DNA from: Liopterus haemorrhoidalis | Lineage: Eukaryota; Arthropoda; Insecta; Coleoptera; Dytiscidae | Assembly (NCBI GenBank): GCA_963971575.1 | Contig: OZ020617.1 | Span: 17,259,403 to 17,323,402, forward strand | DNA length: 64,000 bases | Direction of reading: 5' to 3' | Shown: piece by piece, positions 22,410-32,169 of the stretch | Position numbering within the stretch: position 1 is the first letter of the stretch | Layout of the letters: each line of letters begins with the position of its first letter | Program-made: the position numbers and the translations under genes | The notes under the pieces: generated by a model | Seen by the model: only the letters and a program-made list of their open reading frames with translations | The model's database searches: none | What the model was told of the DNA's origin: nothing

Positions 22410-22999
22410 CAGTTATGGTCTAATTATTAAGCAGTTGAATTGTAATGGATTCTTCAAAGAAGTCCAAATAGTAGTACAACAGCAACCAGCTATTATATAT
22501 TTACAGGAAACAAATGTAAAAACCACAATAAAAGCTTGTTAAGAGGATACGGTATAAACAGAAAGGATCGAACAAATGGCGTCGTCGCAATTTAAAGTGA
22601 ATATCGGCAAAAGTATTCACTACCCCGAAAGAATCACTACACAGACTGATCTACAGATAATAACGATAAAAAAATTTCATGCTAGACCCAGTAACAATTT
22701 GTTGAAGTATATTTACCGGGGGAAATAACAAAATTCCAGTATTAGAAATAGAATCCATAATTCAATAACTAGCGAGACTCTACATAATATGCGGTGATTT
22801 CAATGAACATTATGTTATTTGAGGTCAATATATACAAACAGTAGCGGGGGGGGGGGGTAGAAAAACTTTTCGAAGACCTTACAATAATCAACGACCCGAC
22901 ACATTTCAGTGTAGCAAATGGTACATTTTCAAATATTGATCTGATAATTAGTTATCCAACAGTGAGTGCAAAGTTAATGTGAGATACGTTACTTCATTT
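22410..22999 (+). pseudogene. I-type LINE endonuclease, first part
   Basis: Encodes an apurinic-like endonuclease of a LINE: QLNCNGFFKEVQIVVQQQPA, IIYLQETNVKT (catalytic E), GYGINRKDRTNGVVAI, then CGDFNEHYVI*GQ (catalytic D and N) and LTIINDPTHFSVANGTFSNI with DLIIS. Several frameshifts, stops and a G10 run at 22849 break it. The frame is interrupted at 22999 by a hAT element and resumes at 24452 with GSDHHP, the final catalytic motif. W/GDFN text and motif order fit I/LOA-type LINEs. Confidence 0.82.
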
Positions 23000-23094
23000 C
23001 AGTGGAGCAGCCAAGGAGGGGGGGGGGGGGGACGGGCCTCGGTCATCCTTAGGGCTAGCAGAATTATTATGAAGTATTATGCTAATATACAATA

Positions 23095-23540
23095 CTAGCA
23101 GATTATCCGCGTAGCTCGGGGAGTTGAAGATAAAATTTGTTAACCGCAACAGTAATTTAATTTAAAATTACGTTGTAAACAATATTGACATTTTTTTCCC
23201 GTATAAATACACATTTTGCTTTGGCGAAAATCGCAATAAAAAAATCGGTCTTTGGTTTTGTTTTATAGATAAATGTGAATATTCACACATATTGGCCGAT
23301 GTGCGATGTCCACGACCTTATCGAGGCAAACCGCAGCCATTACAGCATTACGTTTTCATGTGCTTTATGTGTCATGTGAATGCTTGCGGAATTAAATATA
23401 AACGCAAAATTAGGTAAAAAAAAATCTGTTTACACCAGGGCAAGCCAGACAGGGTACATTTTTCATGTTAAAAGGTAAAAATTGCAAATGTAATGCTCGA
23501 GGTTAATTACTCACCGATTTTTACTCGTTGTCAATAAGTA
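23095..23540 (-). mobile_element. Helitron remnant with 3' end inside the hAT
   Basis: On the minus strand a 3' Helitron terminus is visible: a GC-rich stem (CCGAGCTACGCGG) followed after a few bases by CTAG, with T outside. The 5' boundary is uncertain and put just before recognisable transposase text. Confidence 0.5.
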
Positions 23541-23559
23541 TCTAATAGGACAAGGATAG

Positions 23560-24360
23560 GATAGAGCTCCAGTTAATACTGGTGAAGTAGAAGGAGTTCA
23601 GGCTTACGTTAGACAAAGATACCCTGCTGATATTTACATTGCGTAGCTCATTCCCTAAATCTAGCACTATCTAAGTCTTCGACAATACGTGATGTCAGTA
23701 ATTGTTTTGGAACAGTTGAAAAAATGTATGCTTTTTTTGAAACACCTTAATGAAATGCAGTATTGTCCGAAAAAACTGATGAATTCGCTCCTGGAACAAA
23801 ACACCAAAAACTTAAACAATTGTGCCCAACACGATGGGTGGAACGACACTATTTGATCATCGTTATGGTACAACTATTAGAATCAGTCTTTCATGCAGTG
23901 GAAGAAATTGCTGCCTGGTGAGAAAATACGACATCTACTTTAGCAGATATTTTAATGTCCGGAATACAGAAACCAAATTTCCTGATCTCGTTATTATCAA
24001 TAGAAAAAGTATTTGGCTATACATTGCCAATAATGTAAATATTTGTAATCCGAAAATGGGTATAAGTATGGCCATAAGTATGGATATAAGTATGGCCATT
24101 CAACAAGTAAAAATATTCAATCGGTGCTTAGCAATATTCGTTTTAATTCAGACAATGAATTAAAAATCATTAATGAAAAAGCAAAAAATATCATTAATAA
24201 CATTTTTAATTATAAATCAAATATTACCCAACCAAGAATAACATACTTGGACTATATTAACTCAGAATTGAATATAAGATTTATTTAACATAAACAAATT
24301 TTGAAATCATTTCAGTGCCTAATTCCGACTGAAAAGAGTCCATGAGTCCAATTATAATAT
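23560..24360 (+). pseudogene. hAT transposase remnant (ZMYM1/DUF4371-like)
   Basis: Reading in changing frames: EGVQAYVRQRYPADIYI, CVAHSLNLALSKSSTIRDVS, NCFGTVEKMYAFFETP, KLKQLCPTRWVERHYLIIVM, LLESVFHAVEEIAAW, LADILMSGIQKPNFL, and near the C-terminus ITQPRITYLDYINSELNIRF. This order (CVAHSLNL, F.ETP..R...L, CPTRW, ...R.F) is that of the hAT-derived proteins called zinc finger MYM-type protein 1-like. At least four frameshifts or stops, so inactive. Confidence 0.82.
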
Positions 24361-24451
24361 AATAAATAATAAATGTCTACATATTAGTTTATTTGTATTT
24401 TTGATTCGGCCCTCTCCAAGACAAAATCCTAGCTGCGCCACTACCTCATTT

Positions 24452-24530
24452 TTATGGAAGTGACCATCACCCCTCAACAATAAAGAGCACAGTGAATAAA
24501 TACAACAATGATGGAAACACAATTGTAAAC
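24452..24530 (+). pseudogene. I-type LINE endonuclease, second part
   Basis: After the hAT the plus strand reads YGSDHHPSTIKSTVNKYNND, completing the endonuclease with its SDH catalytic motif. It continues the frame left at LLHF before the insertion. Confidence 0.8.
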
Positions 24531-24916
24531 TTTTGAAATTTCTCCCTTATTAGACACTTAACAGAACAAAATTATGAAAAGAATTGTTTATAATAATACA
24601 AATATTTTTTGTTCTATGCACTTTTTCGATTAGATGAATATTTGGAGAGTTACGGGGGTCATTCTAAAACTAAAATCTTGAAATATCTCACTTATTATTT
24701 AATTTATATCAAAAATGTATGTGAAAAATATGTTTAGAATGAGGAAACATTTCTTACTGTTCAATTAAATTAAGAAAATTATTTAGGTGGACATGGGTAG
24801 TGTAACCTATAAATCTGAAATATCTCATCTACGTAGTAGCAAAAATTAATATAATAAAAGTAGTTAAAATAAATAAAAAAAAGGTTCTTCTTTGTTCAAT
24901 GCAGTTTTTAGTAAGC

Positions 24917-25863
24917 TACAGTCTGTATAATAAGACGTCCTTGTTGATTTTTGGCGAACTATAAAAGAGAAAAGGGAAAACTTAAAATAATTAAAAAATT
25001 TACCGTAAATATTATTACGCTATTACCTAATAATTGGTCCAATCTCCATTATTATAAATTATTGGTTGGCATCTTTTCGGTACACTTTCTACCAGCTTTT
25101 CAGCATACTTCGACAGTGATCTCCATATCTGCCGTATTTGACGAGTTAGCTGATCCAAATTTTGAACGTTTTTTGTTCAAAGCTTATATTTCATGTACCC
25201 CCTTATGTAAAAACTATATTCATTACAGAAAACCATATCACTCCAATCGCAGTCTAAATTTTCCTGGGCCCAAGCGAGTCGTTTTTCGTAATTTTTCACC
25301 AATAACAATGGTTTTCGTTTGATGCTCCTGAATTTAATACCATTTTCAATTCAACGACTTCTCAGGGTCATTAGACTTAACTTAATTTTCTTTTTTAACA
25401 AAATTGCCTGATATTTACGTAAAGATAACATAAGATTATTTTTAAAAACGTTAAAAATCACTTTATCTTTTTTTTAGTAGTCACTTGTTTTAATCCACCG
25501 TTAGGTAAATCGTCAACATTTTTATTAATTTTATAACGTTTCACCCAATACTTCACAAAGTTTACTGACTTGTGCATATATTTTGCTGCACTTGAAAAGG
25601 ACATTTTTGGCCTTTTTGGGCCGGTACGTAAAAATACCGCTTCAAAACGTTTTGCATAAATAACACCCATTATTATACAACCGCACTACTGAAAGATAAA
25701 ACACTAATTAATCCATTTTTACTATCGGGCATATTAGGTCTTGATGTTCTTGTCATTTTCTTCATGTTCTCTTCATGTTCTTGTCATGTTTGAACATGTT
25801 TATTATTTGTGCACATGCGTGATCCTGAGTCATAAGCATGTATGTCTTATTATACAGACTGTA
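24917..25863 (-). mobile_element. Tc1-like element inserted in a Helitron remnant
   Basis: TIRs start TACAGTCTGTATAATAAGAC on both ends with TA at the boundaries. The 947-bp interior holds a decayed transposase on the minus strand. Helitron repeat text continues on both sides, giving the order of insertion. Confidence 0.88.
24990..25670 (-). pseudogene. Tc1-like transposase, decayed
   Basis: The N-terminal part (25670 downwards) is open for 70 codons: MGVIYAKRFEAVFLRTGPKR, SFSSAAKYMHKSVNFVKYWV and KINKNVDDLPNGGLKQVT, a helix-turn-helix DNA-binding domain with the GR-like hinge. Further on, EKRLAWAQENLDCDWSDMVF with NEYSF (D changed to N at the expected first DE site of F.DES.F) and, near the end, KLVESVPKRCQPII are recognisable. 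The second catalytic segment is deleted. Inactive. Confidence 0.75.
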
Positions 25864-26231
25864 TATTTGAGGAGCGCTATCTTCGAACTTGAAATATCTC
25901 ACTTATTATTCACTTAATAACAAAATTGCTTATAAGAAAATTTGTTTGGAATGAGGAATCGTTTGTTTTCTGTTCAAGATTGTTTTTAATAAGATGTATA
26001 TTTAGAGGGCTAAGAGGAGCTCTACCTATAAACAAGGTGTATCACTTATTATTTACGTAACATCAAGGAAATATATAAAAGTGTGGTTTTGAACAAAGAA
26101 ACGCATATTTTTTGTTCTACTTGGAATTGAAATCTTACTTATTATTTATGTTATAGCAAAACTGTACATAACAAAAACCGTACGGGTACGTCAGCTAGTG
26201 GTCTATTAAAATTATTTGTTTTTGGTTTCAG

Positions 26232-26321
26232 ATTCAGCTGGAGTTCCTCTACAAATGCGCTGTTAAATTTGTCAACATGTTTGACAACTATGCTAATTTT
26301 CAAACACCCGCCAAAGTATAA
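26232..26321 (+). CDS. Receptor-type protein tyrosine phosphatase, terminal exon
   Basis: After a good acceptor (TTTGGTTTCAG) the exon encodes IQLEFLYKCAVKFVNMFDNY, then ANFQTPAKV and TAA. The pattern QYEFLYKA...Y...F..YANF is the standard C-terminal end of receptor phosphatase second domains. Phase 0 joins it to the exon ending at 21791. It shows no stop, frameshift or compositional oddity, so the gene appears intact here. A poly(A) signal is not assigned; many AATAAA-like sites occur downstream. Confidence 0.75.
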   Translation: MQLEFLYKCAVKFVNMFDNYANFQTPAKV

Positions 26322-26393
26322 TTTATATATATATATATATATATAAGTACAATATCATAATAATAAGTGTATGAATAGATATAGGTATATAAC

Positions 26394-26727
26394 CAGGGGC
26401 GGATCGACCTATTGGGCGATCGGGCATCGCCCGATGGGCCGGTGACTTTTTGGGCCGATGTTCACTCAAATACCTATGCTCAATTCTATGATATTATTTT
26501 AGAAATAATTCATATTTTTGATTATTTTAGAGACTGTATTTTTATTTTCGATATTAATAATTAAAAATATAAATTAAATAAGTTTATTTAAATATACTTT
26601 GCTCTTTATTTATTCCCGAGGACTCGAGCGTTTTAAAACATTCCCTATAAATGGTCAACAAGTCCAGTGAGCCCGGGCTGAATCATCCAAATGGCCCGGG
26701 CCGATTCAATCCCTCGATCCGCCCCTG
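26394..26727. mobile_element. hAT-type MITE with perfect TSD
   Basis: TIRs CAGGGGCGGATCGA and TCGATCCGCCCCTG are perfect over 14 bp and the octamer TATATAAC is repeated exactly outside. The interior includes GGGCGATCGGGCATCGCCCGAT, a strong local palindrome. It lies just downstream of the phosphatase stop, possibly in its 3' untranslated region. Confidence 0.92.
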
Positions 26728-26735
26728 TATATAAC

Positions 26736-27529
26736 CCATAAGTATCAGAATTGAGTGACTTATAATAATCGTTTATTTAATTGTGCATTAATAATAAATT
26801 GAATTTTGAACGCAATACTGAATCTTTTCTTGTCAGGGGGTATAAGTTCCGCTGGGGCTCCAGGCGGTTGAACATTATACGGAACAATAAAAAGAAAACA
26901 AAATCGTGCCGTGTTTTAATTTCCTGTGTACACAGGGTGTAACTGAAATGCTTGTAACTTCAATGGCATATTCTACGGAACAAAACAATAAAAAAGTTCT
27001 TTAAGGGTACATTCGAGTTGTACAGGGTAGAGCGAGCGCTGAGCGAACAGTTAATGGTGACGTCATGAACAAAGCACTAACGGAGCGCAGCAACTCGAAC
27101 ACGGAGCGAGCGTTGTTGTGACGTAATGTTTATAAAATCTAACCCTACAATTTTAGGCGGCATTTTTACTGTCAGATTAGTTCACGTCAGTCATGAATCA
27201 AAATTATATACCTCGGTTTTTCGTTGATTTTTTTCAATGATGAAGAAATAAAATTAATTAAAAAATTAAATAATAATTAATGAATTAATTTAATGAATTT
27301 TTTCCATTTTAATTTTATGCACGGTGTAATTTAATAATTCTTTTGCTGTTAACAGAATGTCAAAAATACACAAAAAGGCCGTACTCTGTAGCCATAGACG
27401 AATAACAATATTATTTAACATAGGGTCGAGAGTTCCAGTTCCTAATAAACTCCCTAATAGTTATTAGACACATAATATATTTATGAAGCTAATAAATTTA
27501 TTGGTGATTTCCAAGTTACAAAATCCTTC
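26736..27529. other. No gene recognised
   Basis: Mixed AT-rich DNA; 27025-27125 is locally richer in GC with repeated GGAGCG/GAGCGAGCG motifs. No domain or element boundary was found. Confidence 0.4.
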
Positions 27530-27531
27530 TA

Positions 27532-27833
27532 TAAGCTGTTCACTTTTGTAAGAACACACTAGATCTGGTTATTTTGGTTACTTTTATGGTGTGTTACTGA
27601 CTTTAAATGTCAGTAAAAATATTCCTTACGCTGTAAAACCGACTATAGGTTGATAAGGTTATGATTATATTATTATAATTAAGATATCATTTTTCATTAT
27701 GACATATATCAAATGGATCGACATTTTAAAAAAGTGACATTTTTTAATACCAACATGACATACAGCTTCAAAGGTGCAAACTATTGAAAACAAAATTCCC
27801 TCTTAGTTTGTTCTTACAAAAGTGAACAGCTTA
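27532..27833 (+). mobile_element. MITE family A, complete copy
   Basis: Perfect TIRs of about 25 bp (TAAGCTGTTCACTTTTGTAA...) with TA duplicated outside (27530-27531, 27834-27835), as for Tc1/mariner MITEs. The 302-bp element has no coding capacity. Other copies lie at 431-720, 45078-45300 and an end fragment at 60128-60158. Confidence 0.92.
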
Positions 27834-27920
27834 TATAATCCGTCTCAATTTGTAATATTATCTGTCTCATTTTGTAATACGGAATAACAGTGAAAGTTCA
27901 TTTTTAGGGTTTTGTAGGTA

Positions 27921-28325
27921 CAGTCTGTTCCAAACGGTTAAGCGGAACTAGATTTTGCAATCTAGTTACTTTCATCGTTTAAATCGTGCTTTTCGGTCGT
28001 TTTGTTTAAGCTTTGTAAATCATACTTATAATAAACATTTTTTTGGTTAAGGTTAATATAATTTTAAAATGTCGTTTTCTTTATATTTTGATATTTTGTG
28101 CATTCTTAATACAAATATCCCATTTAGTTATTTTTTTGTCAATAAAATTTGGAAAAAAAAAAATTAATTTTGACATGTCATTCGTTTCTACGGTTTCATT
28201 GTTGGAATTTTAAATTTTGACATTCCAACGTGAAAAATAAAATAACCCAAGCGAGGTCCCTTCTCGTGACAACCTAAAAGAACAAAAATCCCATTCAGTT
28301 CCGCTTAACCGTTTGGAACAGACTG
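27921..28325 (+). mobile_element. MITE family B, complete copy inside repeat R1
   Basis: Perfect TIRs of about 29 bp (CAGTCTGTTCCAAACGGTTA...) and duplicated TA on each side. Repeat R1 copy 2 contains the uninterrupted target with a single TA, so this is a genuine insertion. The 405-bp interior has no ORF of note. Confidence 0.95.
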
Positions 28326-28356
28326 TATGACCAAAAAACCCTTATACCGTCATTTT

Positions 28357-28388
<32 letters not shown>

Positions 28389-28862
28389 GTAAAAATTGTA
28401 GCCAAACGGCTAAACCTAAAGAGTTGAAATTTGGCATGCTTATACAACTCTTTGACCCGCACATAGGAAAAATACTAAAACATCTAATAAACATATCCCT
28501 CTAAAAATATAAACAAATATGTGCTCATCGAAAAAAAAAATATTTTTTTTAAATTCTGAGTAGGGTATCAAATGAAAGCCCTTAGTACGTGGATTAAAGA
28601 TCAAAATTTTATTTTTGCAAAATAAATTATTTTGATGCGATTTTTGCCAAAATTGTGCAAAAAATGTTTTGGCCCACACCCTGTAGCCCAGATGGTTTAA
28701 ACTAAAAATCTGAAAAAATTCTAAGTAATGTACATTGGTGTGAACCGGAATAGTACAACAGGAATTTTTGATCAGATTATGTTTTCGGAAAGTAACGCAT
28801 TTTTTGTGGTTTTTGGTTCACAAAGTACAAAAGTTATACCAATGTAAGACACTCACATGCAA

Positions 28863-28937
28863 AGCGTGCGATGGCGTAATGGGTTAGAGCACTGCTAAAA
28901 TTAGCTGGAAAACGAAGGGTTTCGAGTTCGAGTACGG
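28863..28937 (+). other. tRNA-like segment in repeat R1
   Basis: An A-box-like ATGGCGTAATGGGTTAGAGC and a B-box-like GGTTTCGAGTTCGAG are spaced as in a tRNA. The anticodon arm is degenerate and the acceptor ends do not pair well. It is more likely an internal RNA polymerase III promoter of a SINE-like unit than a working tRNA. Confidence 0.6.
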
Positions 28938-29176
28938 GTGAATTTTATTTTTTCGGTTTTTTTTTGCATTTTTATTATGTTCAAATTATTTTGTCAAAAT
29001 TCTAGTTATATTTTGACAAATGTTGTATTTAATTTTTAAGAGCGTAAATTTAATAACCAGTCTTATTATATGATTAACAGACGATAAATTATTTTAAAAA
29101 TATCGTTCATTTTGCCGTGATTAGTACAAAGTAAAATTTGTCCTACACACTTAGCATACCGCCTTCACTTATTATA

Positions 29177-29635
29177 TACCTGCGAAACCCTGAAATGTGT
29201 GAAAATTCACACTTCACATCAATTTTTTATGTTGTATATTGACAATACATTTATAATATTATCATAGTATTGGTTCACATGGATACGCCGAAGTCTGTTT
29301 ACACCACAACAGTGACCAGAGTAACCAGATTTAGTTTCGTATTACAAATTGAGACAGATTATATTAGGCATTCGAATTAAAATTCATAAAAAAATATTTT
29401 GACATAAAATTTGTTTTGGCATCCCAAATAATCATCGTTCAGTTACTACCTGCAAAACCCAGAAATGTGTGAAAATTCACACTTGACATCAATTTTTTAT
29501 GTTGTATATTGACAATACATTTATAATATTGTCATAGTATTGGTTCACACGGATACGCCAAAGTCTGTTTACACCACAACAGTCACCAAAGTAACCAGAT
29601 CTAGTTTCGTATTACAAATTGAGACGGATTATACG
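29177..29635 (+). repeat. Two direct copies of a 187-bp unit
   Basis: Units at 29177-29363 and 29447-29633 share TACCTGC, AAATGTGTGAAAATTCACAC, TTGTATATTGACAATACAT, GTATTGGTTCACA and the GTCTGTTTACACCACAACAG block. Between them is an AT-rich spacer that includes TTTGGCATCCCAAATAATCATC, also seen near 15585. Confidence 0.85.
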
Positions 29636-29748
29636 AAACTAGATCTGGTTACTTTGGTGACTGTTGTGGTATAAACAGACTTTGGCGTATCTGTGTGAAC
29701 CAATACTATAATATTATAAATGTGTTGTCAATATACAACATAAAAAAT
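29493..29748. repeat. Long near-perfect inverted repeat
   Basis: Arms of about 118 bp (29493-29611 and 29631-29748) are inverse complements with only a few differences, separated by about 19 bp. The right arm is a third, inverted copy of the neighbouring direct repeat unit. A transcript would form a long hairpin. Confidence 0.9.
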
Positions 29749-29749
29749 G

Positions 29750-32169
29750 AACTTTACCTGTTAGTTACGTATTACAAAATGAGACAGATAATAATAGTTT
29801 ATTAGCAACATAATTTTTTGTTTCTGCATTGGTATTTCTTATGAAGTTAGTAATACGGTGCAAGAGGAATAGAGCTATACGTAAATTTGTAGAGCTAAAG
29901 TGAGATGAAATTTTGACATTTAATATTTTGACATTAAATAGTTTGACTTTACATTCAATGACATTATGTATATTTTTTGTGTTACTGTTAAAATGACAAT
30001 TAAACGACGTTCAACAAATTTTACCACAGAAAAAGAGGACAATATAGATAGAAGAGGAGTTAATAAAAATAACATTTTTTAATACAAAAGTGAAAAGAAG
30101 ACAGCCATATTTTGCATTATTTTACATTCTTTAAACAATATGAATTAAACTTATCAGCAATTTTCAGACACACATCTTAAGTATTCTGCCAATAATTGCG
30201 TCTGTCTTCTTATTTTCTATCATTTTTATATAAATAGTAATGCTTAAAGTATTGTTTGTGTTGGGGCGGCGAGTGGTATGGCCCGTGTGGCCAAATGGTG
30301 CGCCCGTACCGGCTAGATGTTCGGCCGGCCAACTCGAAGGACCAGTGCCCCTTTGGATGGTCGCCGGGCACAGAGCGAATGGACTGTTGATGGAGGATCG
30401 ATGCTGGTGGATGATCTTGGTACACCGCAGCAAATACCACGAAGCTCAGCTGCAAACAACTCTGCAGATGAGGTCTGCCTGGCAATAAAACCACGTAGAG
30501 ACGTGGCTGTTGTAAAATGTTTGAAAAGAATAAGTATTAGATGCTGCTGGGAGACTTAAAGCTAATACTTATCTTTGTTAATGTCTAGAAGAGCGAAGTT
30601 CAGAAACGATGCTGAAATCATAAGTAAATGTAGAAACATACAAATGTAGATGCAGAGACCCAAAAATGTGATATATATTTATTTATTGCCAGAACAAGAC
30701 TCTAAGATGATTATTTACAATATTTTATTACAAAAAAGTGACAAGAGTAACAACAAAACAAAATTGCATGGCTATCTTAAAAAACAATATATAATAATTA
30801 TTATTAAGGTAGCCATGTAGTAAGTTGAAAACGCGTTGTCCAAACGAAATAGCGTTGTCCAAACAGTTTGTAATGTATTGTATTCGTAATTTAAAGAAAT
30901 ACATATGTAAAAATAAGAGATAATGTTTATTTAAAAATATATATTTATATATTGTGCTTTATATATCACATTTACAATAAATGCCAAAAATATTCTAAAG
31001 ACGGTTGTCTATAATTTATAAATTCATCCAAACAGATCGTAGATTTCGTCAAAATTCAACTAAAATTTATATAAAACACTAAAATCACCATTATAGAAAA
31101 AATTAGCCTGTAAGTTATAAGATAAATAAGCCTATTTATTAGCAACCTAATAACTATTTCGGGGTGGAACTCTCGGAAAAAAATTATGTTGCTAATAAAT
31201 TTTTTGGACAGTTTGTTAGCAACTGGAACTCTCGGCCCATAGTCTTTGAAAATTGTGCCAAAACACACGTGTTAGTTTTTGCTCCTGATTTATATCATTT
31301 TTTGGTGAAAAAGTGTTATTTAAATTTTTATATTAGTGTTGATAATATTTTATTAAATTTTCGCTAAATTTTGTTGTTCAGATTGTCCGAAAATAGTTCT
31401 CCACGGGCAAGTTATTTAAAAAAAAACTATATTTAAATTTAATTAAATTATGAATAAAGTATTTATTCTGCATGAACTTGTATAATACAGCTTTGAGTAC
31501 GTCATTTCATCAATCGTCTTTTTAGTCTCCTTTGTGCATGCAGCCAACATTACATCAGTGCTACGCTCACTGTCAGACATTCAAGACCTACAAGGTTTAG
31601 ACTGGCAGGTAACCTGTTTACCATTGGAGTGCTGCTGTGTGCATAAATTACAGTATTTATAAATACATAGTAGGGTTGTACATCGAAGACAAAACATCGA
31701 TGCATCGGAAACATCGATGTTTTATTAATATTAAAAAAGCTATTTAATAGACCATATTAGTAACTACGTCACAAAATGAGATTCAGTGCTGCCGTCTCGC
31801 GGTTGGATTCCTTTTATTTGAATTTAACATGTTGTTTTTTTGTTAAATTGTATTTTGGAAATAAAAATTAAGTTTTCAAAGTAAGAGAGTGCTTCACATC
31901 AAAACTACAAGTCAATATTTATTTATTAAAATTCTTATTTTGTACATTATAATTTAATATGTCATTATTTTTGCAGAACAATATTATTTTGTAGGTTAAT
32001 TTTGAAAAATTTACGTTAATAATCGTTATTATGGCAAGTAACATAGCAATAAGTGTGTGTACCATATCTAAATGGTTTAAAGGAATAATATGTTGTTTTT
32101 AATTTTCCATTATTGTTCTTCATATTCATCTGTCAAAAAACGAAAAAATTTGCAATTAATAATGTAGAT
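29750..32169. other. Mostly unassigned AT-rich DNA
   Basis: No known domain was found. Items within are the GC-rich island at 30240-30560, a duplicated GGAACTCTCGG motif at 31164-31245 and a cluster of ATCGATG palindromes at 31680-31730. Confidence 0.45.
30240..30560. other. GC-rich island of unknown origin
   Basis: This stretch is clearly richer in GC than its surroundings and open for 80-94 codons in overlapping frames on both strands. None of the translations matches a family I recognise. It ends with an imperfect hairpin (AAGTATTAG...CTAATACTT). It could be a retroelement piece, an exon or a SINE body. Confidence 0.5.

Larger units (their letters stand above)
23000..24443 (+). mobile_element. 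ZMYM1-like hAT element inserted in a LINE
   Basis: It begins CAGTGGAGCAGCCAAGG and ends CCTAGCTGCGCCACTA. The flanking octamers CTTCATTT and CCTCATTT differ at one base, consistent with a hAT target duplication. Removing the element and one octamer restores the reading order of the surrounding LINE endonuclease. Only 1.44 kb remains of an originally larger element. Confidence 0.88.
24531..26198 (+). mobile_element. Helitron remnant with about 150-bp tandem units
   Basis: The right end has the hairpin CCGTACGG, then GTACGTCAG, then CTAG followed by T: a normal Helitron 3' terminus. Upstream are repeated units with GAAATATCTCACTTATTATTT, ATAACAAAATTG and GTTTxGAATGAGGAA. A Tc1-like element interrupts it at 24917-25863. 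A clear 5' TC end was not found, so the left limit is approximate. Confidence 0.7.
21792..26231 (+). other. Phosphatase intron of 4.4 kb filled with transposons
   Basis: GTAAAC at the start and TTTGGTTTCAG at the end delimit a phase-0 intron. Its contents are an I-type LINE fragment, a hAT inside that LINE, a Helitron remnant inside the hAT, and a second Helitron remnant interrupted by a Tc1-like element. Confidence 0.7.
27904..29215 (-). repeat. tRNA-containing dispersed repeat R1, copy 1
   Basis: This copy is the inverse of 39327-40282. Shared landmarks are AGGGTTTTGTAGGTA, AACCCTTATACCGTCATTTT, a GTCT tetranucleotide array, TTTAGCCGTTTGGCTACAAT, a tRNA-like segment, and CAGGGTTTCGCAGGTAT at the far end. 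The two ends are imperfect 16-bp inverse repeats (AGGGTTTyGyAGGTAT). A family B MITE interrupts it near the left end. Confidence 0.85.

Noticed and set aside
28863..28937. Functional tRNA gene
   Set aside because: A and B boxes are present but arms do not pair, and the copy at 39616-39703 is in the same dispersed repeat.
30164..30494. Overlapping frames of 82-94 codons on both strands as genes
   Set aside because: No recognisable domain, and openness on both strands is expected from GC-rich sequence. Kept only as an unexplained island.
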